A stretch of 64,000 nt of DNA from Ruegeria meonggei (GTDB lineage: Bacteria > Pseudomonadota > Alphaproteobacteria > Rhodobacterales > Rhodobacteraceae): assembly GCF_900172215.1 (NCBI RefSeq), contig NZ_FWFP01000001.1, positions 1 through 64,000 on the forward strand, in the 5' to 3' direction. Below the pieces are notes generated by a model. It made no database searches and had not been told where the DNA came from. It saw only the letters and a list, made by a program, of their open reading frames with translations. Of this stretch, positions 54,265 through 64,000 are shown piece after piece; the stretch's first letter is position 1, and each line of letters opens with the position of its first letter. Made by a program: the position numbers and the translations under genes.

Positions 54265-57200
54265 TTAACTACACCCGCTTGTTGAGCCGCAGGTGTTGCA
54301 CTTCATGCAGGTGCCGTTGCGCACCAGAGTGTAGTTTCCGCATTCGCCACAAGGGTCGCCCTCATAGCCCTGCATCTTGGCCTTGGTCCGTGCATCCATG
54401 CTGGTTGCAACTGCAGTTTCCGTCACTGGCGCTTCGAATTGCGGTGCAGCTTCCGACATGCCAGTGACCTCAACCTGTCCGCCGTTGAAAACCGCCAGAT
54501 CCTGAGGCAGACGCTTGCGCAGATACCCGGTGGAGCTGATTTGTTTCAGCACTTCCAGTGATTTGGACGCTGCGCTGTCGCTGATTTCAGACAGGTTCGA
54601 TACGCCCTCTTCTTCTCCGCGACCCAAATCGTCAAAGCTTGCGCCTTCGGGTTTCACATGGGCCAGATCGGTACGATCCAAATAAGAAACGGCCAGTTCC
54701 CGGAAGATATAGTCCAGGATCGAGGTCGCGTTTTTGATCGAGTCGTTGCCCTGCACCATCCCCGCCGGTTCGAACTTGGTGAAGGTAAACGCGTCTACGA
54801 ATTCCTCGAGCGGCACGCCATATTGCAGGCCAACCGACACGGCGATGGCAAAGTTGTTCATCATCGCCCTGAAGCCAGCGCCTTCCTTGTGCATGTCGAT
54901 GAAGATCTCGCCCAGCTGGCCGTCCTCGAACTCACCCGTCCGCAGATACACCTTGTGACCACCCACGATGGCTTTTTGGGTATAACCTTTGCGGCGATGC
55001 GGCAGCTTTTCGCGGTGGCTGCGGATGATTTCCTTGACCACAACCTTTTCGATGACCTTCTCGGCCAGCACTACAGCCTTTTCCTGTGGCGATCCGCTTT
55101 CCAGTACTTCTGCCGCCTCATCATCATCCTCGACCAGAGCCGCGGCCAGAGGCTGCGACAATTTCGAGCCGTCACGATAGAGCGCGTTGGCCTTCACACC
55201 CAGCGACCAGCTGAGTTCATAGGCTTTCTGGCAATCTTCGATGGTGGCATCATTCGGCATGTTGATAGTTTTGCTGATCGCGCCCGAAATAAAGCTCTGG
55301 GCTGCTGCCATCATGGTGATGTGGCTGTCAACACCCAGGAAACGCTTGCCTTTTTTACCGCACGGGTTGGCGCAGTCGAAAATCGAGTAATGCTCTTCCT
55401 TCAGATGCGGCGCGCCTTCCAGCGTCATTGTCCCGCAGACATGGTCGTTGGCCGCGTCGATATCCGCTTTGGTAAAGCCCAGGTGACGCAGAAGATCGAA
55501 GGTCGGGTCATTCAGCTTGGTCGCCGGGATGCCCAGGACGCCGGTGCAGAAGTCTTCTCCTAGCGTCCACTGGTTGAACACGAACCGAATGTCGAATGCG
55601 CTTTCCAGTGCGGCGTCCACCTTGGCCAGTTCATTCGGTCCAAACCCGTGACCGGTCAGTGAAGTGTGGTTGATCCCCGGTGCGTTGCCGATGCTGCCGT
55701 GACCGACGGCATAAGACACGATTTCTTCGATCTGGGCCGAGGAATAGCCCTGCTTTTCCAGCGCCGACGGCACCGAGCGGTTGATGATCTTGAAGTATCC
55801 GCCACCGGCCAGCTTCTTGAATTTGACCAGCGCAAAATCAGGCTCGATCCCGGTTGTGTCACAATCCATCACTAGCCCGATGGTGCCAGTGGGCGCAATC
55901 ACCGTGGCCTGTGCGTTTCGGTATCCGTTCTTTTCGCCCAGGCTCAGCGCCTCGTCCCAAGCCGACATGGCCAGGTCGATCAGGCGTTTATCCGGGCAGT
56001 TGCCATGATCCAAAGGTACCGGTTTGACGGCCAGCTTCTCATAACCATCGGTTACACCCTGCGATGCACGGCGGTGGTTGCGGATGACCCGCAGCATGTG
56101 GTCGGCGTTGCGCTCATACCCTTTGAACGGACCCAGCTCACCTGCGATCTCGGCTGAGGTCGCATAAGCAACACCGGTCATGATCGCAGTCAACGCGCCG
56201 CAGATGGCCCGACCTTCGTCCGAGTCGTAGCTGTGCCCCATGTTCATCAGCAGACCGCCGATATTGGCGTACCCCAGACCCAAGGTGCGGAAATCATAGG
56301 ATAGTTGCGCGATTTCCTTGGACGGGAACTGCGCCATAGTCACCGAGATTTCCAGTGTCAGGGTCCACAGGCGCGAGGCGTGCATATAGTCGGCGGCCTG
56401 AAACTCGCCGTCCTTGAGAAAGGTCAGCAGGTTCATCGACGCCAGGTTACAGGCTGTGTCATCCAAGAACATGTATTCCGAGCACGGGTTCGATCCGCGA
56501 ATCTCACCGTCTTTGGGGCATGTGTGCCATTCGTTGACAGTGTCGTGGAACTGGATACCCGGATCGGCACAGGCCCAAGCCGCGTGGCCAACCTTTTCCC
56601 ACAGATCGCGTGCCTTGACGGTCTTGGCGACCTTGCCATTGGTGCGGTTGATCAACTCCCAATCGGCGTCTTTCTTCACCGCCGTCAGGAACGTATTGGT
56701 CACCCTGATCGAGTTGTTAGAATTCTGACCCGAGACCGAGCTATATGCTTCCGAATCCCAGTCTGTATCGTATGTCGGAAATTCGATGCTGTCGTGACCC
56801 TGCCGCGCATAGTCCAACACGCGCTTGATGTAAGTCTCGGGGATTGCAACCTTTTTCGCTTCGCGAACGGCGATTTTAAGGGCGTCGTTTTTCTTGGGGT
56901 CATACGCATCTTCCTGCGCACCGTCCCATGTGCGGATGGCCTCGAAAATACCGTTCAGCATCTTTTCGTGCATCTTCGATCCGGCAACGATCGAGGCCAC
57001 CTTCTGCTCTTCGATCACCTTCCATTCGATGAATTTTTCGATATCGGGGTGATCTGCATCGACGATTACCATCTTTGCTGCTCGACGGGTTGTCCCGCCT
57101 GATTTGATCGCGCCAGCGGCGCGGTCGCCGATCTTGAGAAAACCCATAAGCCCCGAAGACTTGCCGCCACCTGAAAGCGACTCACCCTCTGCACGCAGGT

Positions 57201-57885
57201 GGCTAAAGTTGGTCCCGGTACCCGAGCCGTATTTAAACAGGCGCGCCTCGCGCACCCACAGGTCCATGATACCGCCCTCGTTCACCAGATCATCGTCGAC
57301 GGACTGGATGAAACATGCATGCGGCTGCGGATGCTCGTACGCGGATTTGGATTTGGTCAGTTTGCCGGTCTTATAGTCGACATAGTGGTGCCCCTGTGCC
57401 GGGCCATCAATACCATAAGCCCAGTGCAAACCGGTATTGAACCATTGCGGGCTGTTCGGCGCGGCGCGCTGAGTCGCCAGCATATAGCGCATCTCGTCGA
57501 AGTAGGCGCGCGCGTCTTCCTCGGTCGAGAAATAGCCGCCCTTCCATCCCCAATAGGCCCAGGCACCGGCCAAACGGTCAAACACCTGCTTGGCCGAGGT
57601 TTCGCCATCAAACTCGGCACCTTCCGCAGGGACAGAGCGCCACAGAAACTCAGGGACGTCTTTTTCTTTGACTTTCTTCAGCTTGGTCGGGACGCCTGCC
57701 TTGCGGAAATACTTTTGCGCAATGACGTCGCTTGCGACCTGGCTCCAACGGGCAGGAATTTCGATATCATCGAGACGGAAAACAATGGTGCCGTCCGGGT
57801 TCCGGATCTCGGACGTGGCCGTCACAAAGTCCAGATCTGCGTATGCATCCTGTCCCGGTTTGGTAAAATTCCTGTCAATCTTCAT
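54265..57885 (-). CDS. nrdJ: Vitamin B12-dependent ribonucleotide reductase (class II)
   Basis: 1206 residues, the long NrdJ type. It makes deoxyribonucleotides using adenosylcobalamin, with or without oxygen. Visible: [39 protein letters not shown] at the start, [61 protein letters not shown] (conserved active-site region), and the C-terminal Cys-rich part [28 protein letters not shown], with zinc-ribbon and redox-active cysteines. I chose the second ATG (57885) because relatives start with MKI and a purine-rich stretch precedes it; the ATG at 57924 has no ribosome binding site. The leader at 57946-58020 is highly structured. Confidence 0.96.
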   Translation of the reverse strand: MKIDRNFTKPGQDAYADLDFVTATSEIRNPDGTIVFRLDDIEIPARWSQVASDVIAQKYFRKAGVPTKLKKVKEKDVPEFLWRSVPAEGAEFDGETSAKQVFDRLAGAWAYWGWKGGYFSTEEDARAYFDEMRYMLATQRAAPNSPQWFNTGLHWAYGIDGPAQGHHYVDYKTGKLTKSKSAYEHPQPHACFIQSVDDDLVNEGGIMDLWVREARLFKYGSGTGTNFSHLRAEGESLSGGGKSSGLMGFLKIGDRAAGAIKSGGTTRRAAKMVIVDADHPDIEKFIEWKVIEEQKVASIVAGSKMHEKMLNGIFEAIRTWDGAQEDAYDPKKNDALKIAVREAKKVAIPETYIKRVLDYARQGHDSIEFPTYDTDWDSEAYSSVSGQNSNNSIRVTNTFLTAVKKDADWELINRTNGKVAKTVKARDLWEKVGHAAWACADPGIQFHDTVNEWHTCPKDGEIRGSNPCSEYMFLDDTACNLASMNLLTFLKDGEFQAADYMHASRLWTLTLEISVTMAQFPSKEIAQLSYDFRTLGLGYANIGGLLMNMGHSYDSDEGRAICGALTAIMTGVAYATSAEIAGELGPFKGYERNADHMLRVIRNHRRASQGVTDGYEKLAVKPVPLDHGNCPDKRLIDLAMSAWDEALSLGEKNGYRNAQATVIAPTGTIGLVMDCDTTGIEPDFALVKFKKLAGGGYFKIINRSVPSALEKQGYSSAQIEEIVSYAVGHGSIGNAPGINHTSLTGHGFGPNELAKVDAALESAFDIRFVFNQWTLGEDFCTGVLGIPATKLNDPTFDLLRHLGFTKADIDAANDHVCGTMTLEGAPHLKEEHYSIFDCANPCGKKGKRFLGVDSHITMMAAAQSFISGAISKTINMPNDATIEDCQKAYELSWSLGVKANALYRDGSKLSQPLAAALVEDDDEAAEVLESGSPQEKAVVLAEKVIEKVVVKEIIRSHREKLPHRRKGYTQKAIVGGHKVYLRTGEFEDGQLGEIFIDMHKEGAGFRAMMNNFAIAVSVGLQYGVPLEEFVDAFTFTKFEPAGMVQGNDSIKNATSILDYIFRELAVSYLDRTDLAHVKPEGASFDDLGRGEEEGVSNLSEISDSAASKSLEVLKQISSTGYLRKRLPQDLAVFNGGQVEVTGMSEAAPQFEAPVTETAVATSMDARTKAKMQGYEGDPCGECGNYTLVRNGTCMKCNTCGSTSGCS

Positions 57886-58416
57886 GTCCGCCGCCCTAGA
57901 TTCAATCAACTTGTCCGATGGCATTGAGGTCGCGTTAGTGTCCCCGCAGCCGTGCCAGAAAAATTGGGCGTAAAAGACCGGGCGCTGCTGTTAACAGCGC
58001 GAAACCGCCCAAACGGCTGCACGGTAAATGATGTGCTTTCCGACCCTCGCCCTATGCCCTACTCTGGTTTGGCTACCAGATTTTGTGGCATTTCTTTCGG
58101 CCTATACAACTTGGCGTATTCAACCATATGACGTCAACGGCCTTTTTCAGTCATTTTTGGAATCTTTTGTATTGACCGAGACGTGATCATGAACCTGCTG
58201 AGTTTAGGTTCCGATTCCTCCACAGGTTCATCCACTGCGCCCTGCAACTGGTTCCAAAAAGCACGAGAACGATTAACTGTGTTTGTCGGCATAGTTATCG
58301 GAATTTGGTAATCCTGCTTTAAGATGGCTAGGCTGGATAAGAATCGACGCGGCATCCATCGGGCGACCAAATTAGGTCAGCGGGTGCGGCGCCATAGATC
58401 AAGGGTACCAGGAATA
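57886..58416. other. Upstream region shared by nrdJ and the lipoprotein gene
   Basis: 531 bases. On the left, the structured nrdJ leader (57946-58020). The middle and right contain no gene I can support and are AT-richer, as expected for promoters. Confidence 0.5.
57946..58020 (-). promoter_or_regulatory. Nested three-stem leader structure of nrdJ, attenuator candidate
   Basis: Three nested perfect stems: GCAGCCGT/ACGGCTGC (57946-57953 with 58013-58020), TTGGGCG/CGCCCAA (57964-57970 with 58006-58012) and GCGCTG/CAGCGC (57982-57987 with 57995-58000), the last around a GTTAAC tip. On the minus strand CGCCCAA is followed by TTTTTC, so the middle stem resembles an intrinsic terminator. It lies 61-135 bases upstream of the nrdJ start. 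I do not see the conserved cobalamin-riboswitch boxes. Confidence 0.6.
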
Positions 58417-58851
58417 ATGTATGCGTTTCGCTTGCTTCCCGTATTGGCCCTTATCGTGGCCTGCACACCACAAGATGTGCCCCCTCCGTCGCGCAGTGCC
58501 CAGTTCGAAACCTACCCCAAACGCCTGTTCGAAACGTTTGAGACGGATTGTAACGGCCCTGCGGAACGCTTTGAGAAGACCGGAAATCGGGTTTTCGAAT
58601 GTTCAGAGTTGTTGCCGCCCAACGCCACCGCGTTTCTGATTCTGACTTATGATGGCTATCCGCAGGACCTTCCCGAAAGTGTCATGAGGCTGACGTCGAC
58701 AAAGACCAGATCAGGTTACCGAGTAGACGCCGAGTTGTTCTTCAATGTCCCTCAGCGAACCGGCCCGGCGATCCGGGTTCCGGTCGAGAGTAAAACACTC
58801 GATAAGGCGCTGAGCGCGCTTTACCGAGATATGGGTGGATCACCTACGTGA
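58417..58851 (+). CDS. Small putative lipoprotein, unknown function
   Basis: 144 residues. The signal sequence ends LALIVAC, a lipobox, so Cys at position 16 would be lipidated and the protein anchored in a membrane. The rest is soluble, with FETFETDCNGPAERFEKTGNRVFECSELLPP (two Cys, perhaps a disulfide) and no family I recognise. AGGA is 4 bases before the ATG. It stands alone between the nrdJ upstream region and tRNA-Pro. Confidence 0.75.
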   Translation: MYAFRLLPVLALIVACTPQDVPPPSRSAQFETYPKRLFETFETDCNGPAERFEKTGNRVFECSELLPPNATAFLILTYDGYPQDLPESVMRLTSTKTRSGYRVDAELFFNVPQRTGPAIRVPVESKTLDKALSALYRDMGGSPT

Positions 58852-58860
58852 GGAGAAAAG

Positions 58861-58937
58861 TGGTCGGGGCGGCAGGATTCGAACCTACGACCCCCTGTAC
58901 CCAAAACAGGTGCGCTACCAGACTGCGCCACGCCCCG
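58861..58937 (-). tRNA. tRNA-Pro (anticodon TGG)
   Basis: 77 bases including CCA. The acceptor stem is CGGGGCG/CGCCCCG with discriminator A, the anticodon stem CCTGT/ACAGG encloses TTTGGGT (anticodon TGG, reading CCA), and the T arm is GTAGGTTCGAATCCTGC. Confidence 0.96.
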
Positions 58938-58980
58938 AACCGTGCGCCTTCCTAACGGGGCTGTTCTGATTTGAAAAGCC

Positions 58981-59448
58981 CTAACAGGGCCAAATTGCGG
59001 GACCTTGTGAAAAAACTTCGTGCCGCATCTGCGTTCCAGGGGTGATCAGATAGCGAGCAGCGAGTCCGGCGTTGATTTCCAGCACTGCATAAACCGAATC
59101 GCCGCCTTCAATCGGGGTCAGATCACCGGGAATCGCGTTTTCATGGATGCTGGTCACCGTGCCCGTCCTGTCCACAAAAATGATGTCCAGGGGAATCAGG
59201 GTATTCTTCATCCAGAACACCACCGGCTGCGGTGGATCAAAGATGAACAGCATGCCTGCGCGCTTCGGCAGCGATTCTCGGAACATCAGACCACGCGCCC
59301 GATCCTGCGGTGCCACGGCCAGTTCGATATCGAAGTTTACCTGCGTTGTTTCGTTGCGAAGCCCGACGCGATCTAACAGGCACGCCGCCTGAACGTGTCC
59401 GGTCCACAGCATCGTTGCAAAAACAAGACCTGCAATGAGTCGGATCAT
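58981..59448 (-). CDS. DUF192 family protein, exported
   Basis: 155 residues with a signal peptide (MIRLIAGLVFATMLWTGHVQA). The DUF192 core is present: RARGLMFRESLPKRAGMLFIFDPPQPVVFWMKNTLIPLDIIFVDRTG and YAVLEINAGLAARYLI. The function of the family is unknown. It follows the cold-shock gene by 6 bases, so the two are probably cotranscribed. Confidence 0.9.
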   Translation of the reverse strand: MIRLIAGLVFATMLWTGHVQAACLLDRVGLRNETTQVNFDIELAVAPQDRARGLMFRESLPKRAGMLFIFDPPQPVVFWMKNTLIPLDIIFVDRTGTVTSIHENAIPGDLTPIEGGDSVYAVLEINAGLAARYLITPGTQMRHEVFSQGPAIWPC

Positions 59449-59454
59449 GAGGAA

Positions 59455-59982
59455 TCAGTCGTCCAAAGCGGCTTCCCAGGCCATGACCTGAGCTGCCATG
59501 CGCCCGCGTTTGCCGTCGATCACGCGCATCGCAAGCGCCTCACCGGGTTGCAGGTCTGCAAGGCCGGAGCGACGCAGAACCTCGATGTGCAAGAACACGT
59601 CTTCTCCACGACCAAAAACATTTGCAAAGCCAAAGCCTTTGCCCTTGTCGAACCACTTAACGCGCGCTGCTTCCAGCGGGGCCGCAGCGATCACAACCGG
59701 GTCGAGCTCTGCAAAATCTGCCAGCATCATAGCGTCGGCTCGTGCAGGCGGGTCTACACTGATAACCTCGACCGCCTGAACACCTCGGTCCGTGCGATGG
59801 GTCATGATCTCGATGCCCGCACCATCCGCCACTGAGCTTTGGCCAAAATTGCGCAACACGTTCACATGCAACAGAATATCTGGGCCGCCTTCGTCAGACA
59901 CAACGAACCCGTACCCTTTGGCAGGGTCGAACCATTTTACGTGTCCATGGACGCGGTACATGTTGTTCAGATCTTCTGGCAC
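59455..59982 (-). CDS. Double cold-shock-domain protein
   Basis: 175 residues with two cold-shock domains. The first begins VHGHVKWFDPAKGYGFVVSDEGGPDILLHV and the second ARVKWFDKGKGFGFANVFGRGEDVFLHIEVLRR; both have the RNP-1 (KGYGFV, KGFGFA) and RNP-2 (DILLHV, DVFLHI) sequences. A linker of about 40 residues separates them. It probably binds single-stranded nucleic acid; tandem-CSD proteins are typical of alphaproteobacteria. The start is the GTG at 59982 with GGGAA upstream; the ATG at 59961 (MYRVHG) is an alternative. A near-match to a CtrA site lies just upstream. Confidence 0.9.
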   Translation of the reverse strand: MPEDLNNMYRVHGHVKWFDPAKGYGFVVSDEGGPDILLHVNVLRNFGQSSVADGAGIEIMTHRTDRGVQAVEVISVDPPARADAMMLADFAELDPVVIAAAPLEAARVKWFDKGKGFGFANVFGRGEDVFLHIEVLRRSGLADLQPGEALAMRVIDGKRGRMAAQVMAWEAALDD

Positions 59983-60001
59983 GGTGTTCCCATCACGAAA
60001 A

Positions 60002-60017
60002 TTACCAATTCGTTAAC
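60002..60017 (-). promoter_or_regulatory. Imperfect CtrA-like site upstream of the cold-shock gene
   Basis: TTAC-CAATTCG-TTAAC on the plus strand; one mismatch in the left half of TTAAN7TTAAC. It lies 20-35 bases upstream of the GTG start. Weak. Confidence 0.25.
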
Positions 60018-60103
60018 GCCCCGATGTGTATGGAAATGGCTCGCAAATTCAAGCTGAAAAAAGCCTTTGTTTTCTTCGTGTTGCATTTCACGATACGTGA
60101 GAG

Positions 60104-60709
60104 TCATGGATTCAGCCTTTGCACTTGCCACTCAGACCCCGCCTGATCCCGCCGCCATCTGAACCTGTCATGAAGCCTGAACGCCCCATCGGCCCAAAAC
60201 TCGATTTCGGTAGGCTCTAACCTGTACCCTCCCCAAAACGGAGGGCGCGGTGGATTCGGCCCAAGTTTCGCCGTCACTTTCGCAACCTCGGCCATCAATG
60301 CGGACCGACTGCTGAGGGGCTGGGATTGCTTTGACGCCCAAGCCCCAAGGCGGCTTTTCAGCGAACGGGACGCATAATATTCATCAGCCTGCGGCCCATT
60401 TTCCCGCTTGATTATACCACGAACACGGATTTGTCGCCGCAATGATTTCCAATGCATGACAAATGCCGCTTTTCCAGCTGCATCAAGTTCGCCAGCCTTG
60501 GCACTTTCATAGTTTGTATAGAATACGAAAGCTCCGCCTTCGATCTCTTTCAACAGGACCATTCGGGCGTTTGGCATACCGTCCGAGTCTACGGTCGCCA
60601 AAGCGATCGCGTTCGGATCATTCGATTCACTTTCCCTGGCCTCGTCCAGCCACCGCCCCGCAATAACGAACGGATCGGTGCCGGCGAAAATGCCGTCACG
60701 CTCGCTCAT
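60104..60709 (-). CDS. pdxH: Pyridoxamine 5'-phosphate oxidase
   Basis: 201 residues, FMN-dependent split-barrel fold. Visible: [66 protein letters not shown] (FMN and PLP-binding core), SKQSQPL and the end [19 protein letters not shown]. It makes pyridoxal phosphate, the cofactor of the two aminotransferases in this window. The start is the ATG at 60709 with AGGGG 6 bases upstream; further in-frame ATGs upstream are less likely. It diverges from fabI. Confidence 0.95.
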   Translation of the reverse strand: MSERDGIFAGTDPFVIAGRWLDEARESESNDPNAIALATVDSDGMPNARMVLLKEIEGGAFVFYTNYESAKAGELDAAGKAAFVMHWKSLRRQIRVRGIIKRENGPQADEYYASRSLKSRLGAWASKQSQPLSSRSALMAEVAKVTAKLGPNPPRPPFWGGYRLEPTEIEFWADGAFRLHDRFRWRRDQAGSEWQVQRLNP

Positions 60710-60844
60710 TTCCATCCCCTGGAAACTTTTGTTAACCACACTAAGGCGAGAACCCGCTACGGGCAAGACCGCGCGGCCTTGATGCAGCGCATTCAATGGC
60801 ATAAACCAACGCAACGTTATGCGAAGACAGGCGGAGAACCAAAC

Positions 60845-61651
60845 ATGTCAAATCAGTTGATGGCCGGCAAACGCGGCCTCATCATGGGACTGGCCAATGA
60901 CAAATCAATCGCATGGGGAATCGCCCGCGCCTTGTCCGAGGCCGGGGCCGAACTTGCCTTTTCTTATCAGGGCGATGCGCTGAAGAAACGGGTTGATCCC
61001 CTAGCCGCCCAATTGGGCAGTGAGATTGTTCTGCCCTGCGATGTCAGCGACGAGGCGTCAGTAGACGCACTGTTCACATCGCTGGAAGAAAAATGGGGCA
61101 CGCTGGATTTTGTCGTTCACGCCATTGGCTTTTCCGACAAGAACGAATTGCGCGGACGCTATGTTGACACCAGCCGTGCCAATTTCAAACTGACCATGGA
61201 TGTGTCGGTCTATTCCTTCACGGCCGTCATGCAGCGCGCCGAGAAGATGATGTCGGAAGGCGGCAGTGCTGTCACCCTGACCTATTACGGTGCCGAACAG
61301 GTCATGCCGCATTACAATGTCATGGGCGTTGCAAAGGCGGCGCTTGAGGCATCGGTCAAATATTTGGCCGAGGATCTGGGCAAGGATGGCATCCGCGTGA
61401 ACTCGATCTCGGCGGGTCCGATCAAGACGCTGGCCGCCAGCGGCATCGGCGATTTCCGCTATATCATGAAGTGGAACGAGTATAACTCGCCCCTGCGCCG
61501 CAACGTGACCATTGATGAAGTGGGCAAGTCAGCGCTTTATCTTCTGTCCGACCTCAGCAGCGGCGTCACGGGTGAGAACCTGCACGTCGATTCGGGGTAT
61601 CACATCGTCGGCATGAAAGCCGTCGACGCACCAGACGTTGAAAAGGGTTAA
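60845..61651 (+). CDS. fabI: Enoyl-[acyl-carrier-protein] reductase (NADH)
   Basis: 268 residues, SDR fold. Visible: [28 protein letters not shown] (NADH-binding), FVVHAIGFS, and the catalytic Tyr157-x6-Lys164 in [12 protein letters not shown] with Tyr147 upstream. It reduces the last double bond in fatty acid elongation, and is the target of triclosan-type inhibitors. GGAG precedes the ATG at 60845. gpt follows 3 bases after its stop. Confidence 0.96.
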   Translation: MSNQLMAGKRGLIMGLANDKSIAWGIARALSEAGAELAFSYQGDALKKRVDPLAAQLGSEIVLPCDVSDEASVDALFTSLEEKWGTLDFVVHAIGFSDKNELRGRYVDTSRANFKLTMDVSVYSFTAVMQRAEKMMSEGGSAVTLTYYGAEQVMPHYNVMGVAKAALEASVKYLAEDLGKDGIRVNSISAGPIKTLAASGIGDFRYIMKWNEYNSPLRRNVTIDEVGKSALYLLSDLSSGVTGENLHVDSGYHIVGMKAVDAPDVEKG

Positions 61652-61654
61652 TCA

Positions 61655-62164
61655 ATGAGCGCCAAAGACCGCCTGCCCCATGAAAAAGGCTTTCACATCA
61701 GCTGGGATCAGATCCACCGTGATTCCCGCGCTCTGGCCTGGCGGCTTGACGGTCAGGGCCCGGAGGACGGCGCTTGGCGTGGGGTTGTTGCCATCACACG
61801 CGGTGGTATGGCCCCGGCAATGATCGTCAGCCGCGAGTTGGATATTCGCACCGTCGACACGATCAGCGTCCGGTCCTACCACCATCAGGATCAAGGCGAA
61901 GCCGAAGTTCTTAAAGCTCCCGATGCGGATCTGATGGGCGATGGCACGGGCATTCTGATCATCGACGATCTGGTAGACAGCGGCAAAACGCTGGAACTGG
62001 TGCGCGCGATGTATCCCAAGGCACATTTCGCGACGGTCTATGCGAAACCAAAAGGCCGCCCGATGGTCAACACTTTCATCACAGAGGTCAGTCAAGACAC
62101 GTGGATTTTCTTCCCGTGGGACATGGCTCTGCAATACGTCGAACCCTATCGCGGCACGGACTGA
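61655..62164 (+). CDS. gpt: Xanthine phosphoribosyltransferase
   Basis: 169 residues. PRPP-binding loop [17 protein letters not shown]; the N-terminal signature [17 protein letters not shown] and [18 protein letters not shown] match the XGPRT family. It salvages xanthine and guanine to XMP and GMP. It starts 3 bases after fabI, and the aminotransferase gene follows by 30 bases. Confidence 0.95.
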   Translation: MSAKDRLPHEKGFHISWDQIHRDSRALAWRLDGQGPEDGAWRGVVAITRGGMAPAMIVSRELDIRTVDTISVRSYHHQDQGEAEVLKAPDADLMGDGTGILIIDDLVDSGKTLELVRAMYPKAHFATVYAKPKGRPMVNTFITEVSQDTWIFFPWDMALQYVEPYRGTD

Positions 62165-62194
62165 CGCGCCTTTACCTCAAATCAGAGATCACGC

Positions 62195-63370
62195 ATGAGC
62201 CAAACACGCACTGCCGCCACCTTCGCCCCTCCGGTGATGGAGGCGCGGCGCTGGTTGGAGGGTGTGGCTTTTCCAACCGACCGGCCTTTGATCAATGTCA
62301 GCCAGGCTGCGCCGGTTGATCCGCCGCCACTGGCCTTACGGAAAGCCATTGCAGAGTTTGCTGTGACCGAAGATGCAGCGCATCTTTATGGGCCGGTTCT
62401 GGGCAATCCCAACCTGCGGGCAGAGCTGGCAGAACAGATCGGGCAGCACTACGACGCGATCCTTGCACCGGAAAATGTTGCAATCACTTCGGGTTGCAAT
62501 CAGGCTTTTGCTGCGGCGATTTCTGCGATCACCGACCAAGGGGACGAGGTCATCCTGCCGACGCCGTGGTACTTCAACCATAAAATGTGGCTGGATATGG
62601 CGGGCGTTCACGCTGTGGACCTGAAAACCGGTGATGATCTGTTGCCCGATCCCGAAGCGGCCCGGGCACTAATCACCGACAAAACCCGCGCCATTTCCCT
62701 GGTCACCCCGAATAATCCGGGCGGTGTCGAGTACCCCGCAGCCCTGGTGCGCGCCTTTTATGAGCTGGCCCGTGAAACCGGCCTTCGCTTGTTGGTTGAT
62801 GAGACCTATCGCGATTTCGACAGCCGTGGCGGCCCGCCGCATGATCTGTTCAGCCAACCCGGCTGGGAAGATACGCTGGTCCACCTCTATTCCTTCTCAA
62901 AGTCCTACCGGCTGACAGGCCACCGGGTTGGCGCCATTGCGACCAGCGCTGCATTGTTGTCCGAGGTCGAAAAGTTCCTGGACACGGTGGCGATCTGCCC
63001 GGGTCAGATCGGACAGTTCGCGGCCCTTTGGGGAATGCAAAACCTGTCGCAATGGGTGTCAGGGGAACGCGATGAAATCCTGGACCGCCGCGCCGCAATT
63101 TCCGAGCAATTGCCGCGTCTGACAGACAAGGGCTGGCGGTTGTTGGGGTTGGGTGCTTATTTCGCTTATCTCGAACACCCGTTCGATATCCCTTCGGATC
63201 AGCTGGCCCGCCGAATGGTGCCCGAGGCCGGTGTTCTGCTGCTGCCCGGAACCATGTTCATGCCGGCGGATGATCCGGCCGGCAAACGTCAGGTTCGGGT
63301 CGCATTTGCCAACCTTGACCGTGCCGGTATCGGGCAATTGTTCGATCGCTTGCAGGCGCTACCCTTCTAA
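62195..63370 (+). CDS. Class I/II aminotransferase
   Basis: 391 residues, PLP-dependent fold type I. The PLP lysine is in YSFSKSYRLTGHRVG; LVTPNNPGGVEY, ITSGCNQAFAAAISA and VDETYRDF fit. The start LINVSQAAPVDPPPLALRKAIAE is typical of a group of aspartate-like aminotransferases; the substrate is unknown. It ends a fabI-gpt-aminotransferase group that is probably cotranscribed. Confidence 0.9.
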   Translation: MSQTRTAATFAPPVMEARRWLEGVAFPTDRPLINVSQAAPVDPPPLALRKAIAEFAVTEDAAHLYGPVLGNPNLRAELAEQIGQHYDAILAPENVAITSGCNQAFAAAISAITDQGDEVILPTPWYFNHKMWLDMAGVHAVDLKTGDDLLPDPEAARALITDKTRAISLVTPNNPGGVEYPAALVRAFYELARETGLRLLVDETYRDFDSRGGPPHDLFSQPGWEDTLVHLYSFSKSYRLTGHRVGAIATSAALLSEVEKFLDTVAICPGQIGQFAALWGMQNLSQWVSGERDEILDRRAAISEQLPRLTDKGWRLLGLGAYFAYLEHPFDIPSDQLARRMVPEAGVLLLPGTMFMPADDPAGKRQVRVAFANLDRAGIGQLFDRLQALPF

Positions 63371-63450
63371 GCTTGCCCCCCGGCTGTGTGCATCGTATTC
63401 AGGGCCGCAACCGACAGGGCAGTCACCTGCCATAAAATCAAGAGGGCACC

Positions 63451-64000
63451 ATGGCCGCAGGCATGAAAAAGCTATCAAAGACCTTTGTCTGGATTCTCAT
63501 GGGCCTATTGATGCTCGGCCTTGCCGGGTTCGGCGCCACCAGCCTGTCCGGCACCGTCCGCACGGTCGCGCATGTCGGGAATGAAACGATCTCGATCGAC
63601 GCCTATGTTCGTGAACTGCAGCGTGAAATCCGGGCGGTCGAAAGCCAGACAGGTCAGCCGCTGCAAATGTCGCAGGCGCATGAGTTCGGACTGGACCAGT
63701 TGGCCTTGTCGCGCCTAACTGCTCTGGCCGCGCTGGACAATGAGGTCGGAGAGCTGGGCATTTCGATCGGTGACGAAAACCTGCAACGCGAAATCGTCGC
63801 CATCCCGGCGTTTCAGGGTGTAAACGGCACTTTCGACCGTGAGGCCTATCAATTTCAGCTGGAACAGATCGGGATGACGGATTCTCAGTTCGAATCGGAT
63901 CTGCGTAAGGAATCGTCCCGGACCATCGTGCAAAACGCCGTGGTCAGCGGGGTCGAGATGCCTGATACTCTGGTTCAGGTTCTGACGGATTACGTAGGCG
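63451..64000 (+). CDS. PpiD-like periplasmic peptidyl-prolyl isomerase/chaperone (3' partial)
   Basis: The first 183 codons, running off the window. The start AAGLKK-like segment MAAGMKKLSKTFVWILMGLLMLGLAGFGATSL is a single membrane anchor; then VAHVGNETISIDAYVRELQREIRAVESQTGQPLQMSQAHEFGLDQLALSRLTALAALDNEV is the N-terminal SurA_N-like chaperone domain. It fits the PpiD family, an inner-membrane folding factor for exported proteins. The parvulin domain would lie beyond the window. AGAGGG lies 5 bases before the ATG. Confidence 0.85.
   Translation, partial: MAAGMKKLSKTFVWILMGLLMLGLAGFGATSLSGTVRTVAHVGNETISIDAYVRELQREIRAVESQTGQPLQMSQAHEFGLDQLALSRLTALAALDNEVGELGISIGDENLQREIVAIPAFQGVNGTFDREAYQFQLEQIGMTDSQFESDLRKESSRTIVQNAVVSGVEMPDTLVQVLTDYVG

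Noticed and set aside
57886..58140. Cobalamin riboswitch upstream of nrdJ
   Set aside because: I looked for the conserved GCCACTG/GGGAAG-type elements on the nrdJ strand and did not find them; the structured leader is reported instead as an unknown element.
58134..58370. 78-codon minus-strand frame upstream of nrdJ
   Set aside because: No ribosome binding site or recognisable features; likely promoter DNA.

Overview
The window is ordinary chromosomal DNA of a marine alphaproteobacterium. It most resembles the Roseobacter group of Rhodobacterales: proteins such as CckA, vitamin B12-dependent NrdJ, a TAXI-TRAP transporter, a PPK2-type polyphosphate kinase and an MttB-family methyltransferase occur together, the DNA is moderately GC-rich, and recA carries the alphaproteobacterial type of SOS box. 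I see no phage, transposase, CRISPR array or defence island. Genus assignment is inference; there is no rRNA gene here. About 64 protein genes, three tRNA genes (Gly-CCC, Leu-CAA, Pro-TGG) and a set of terminators and regulatory elements can be supported.

Layout. 0-1.2 kb: the end of a Gly/Asn-repeat protein and a LapG-like cysteine protease. 1.4-11.6 kb: housekeeping genes on the minus strand (DUF1330, alaS, recA with SOS operator, cckA with a CtrA-type box, an RsmB-like rRNA methyltransferase, guaB) plus one sulfotransferase-like gene. 11.8-18.1 kb: corrinoid/one-carbon genes (a RACo-like activator, a methyl-THF:corrinoid methyltransferase, MetF-type reductase, a small 'virulence factor' protein) interrupted by a SAM methyltransferase, tRNA-Gly and ppk2. 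18.4-24.8 kb: Ppx/GppA, RlmE, an octaheme cytochrome c with a TPR-like tail coupled to a YihY membrane protein, and an AI-2E family transporter. 25-33.8 kb: a secreted sulfatase, an exported HAD hydrolase, cardiolipin synthase, a potassium channel, and an ABC ATPase-permease-AttH operon. 33.8-37.9 kb: a TAXI-TRAP transporter with a UspA partner. 38.4-50.6 kb: mostly small enzymes and membrane proteins, including dsbB, an AlkA-type glycosylase and the tightly coupled cysS-cimA-phytoene-synthase-like operon. 51-58.9 kb: the MttB-family methyltransferase, an EF-hand protein, a 47-residue basic protein with a structured leader, nrdJ with another structured leader, and a lipoprotein. 59-64 kb: DUF192 and double cold-shock genes, pdxH, fabI, gpt, an aminotransferase and the start of a PpiD-like chaperone.

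How genes work together. The MttB-family protein (51.5 kb), the methyl-THF:corrinoid methyltransferase and MetF-type reductase (15.8-17.8 kb) and the RACo-like activator (11.8 kb) are the expected parts of an aerobic corrinoid route that moves a methyl group from a methylated amine to tetrahydrofolate and then oxidises it. The corrinoid carrier itself is not in the window. Three of these proteins also carry arginine-rich tails. The other notable signals are RNA-level: a three-stem nested structure with a terminator-like T run upstream of nrdJ, and a hairpin set directly against the ribosome binding site of the 47-residue protein.
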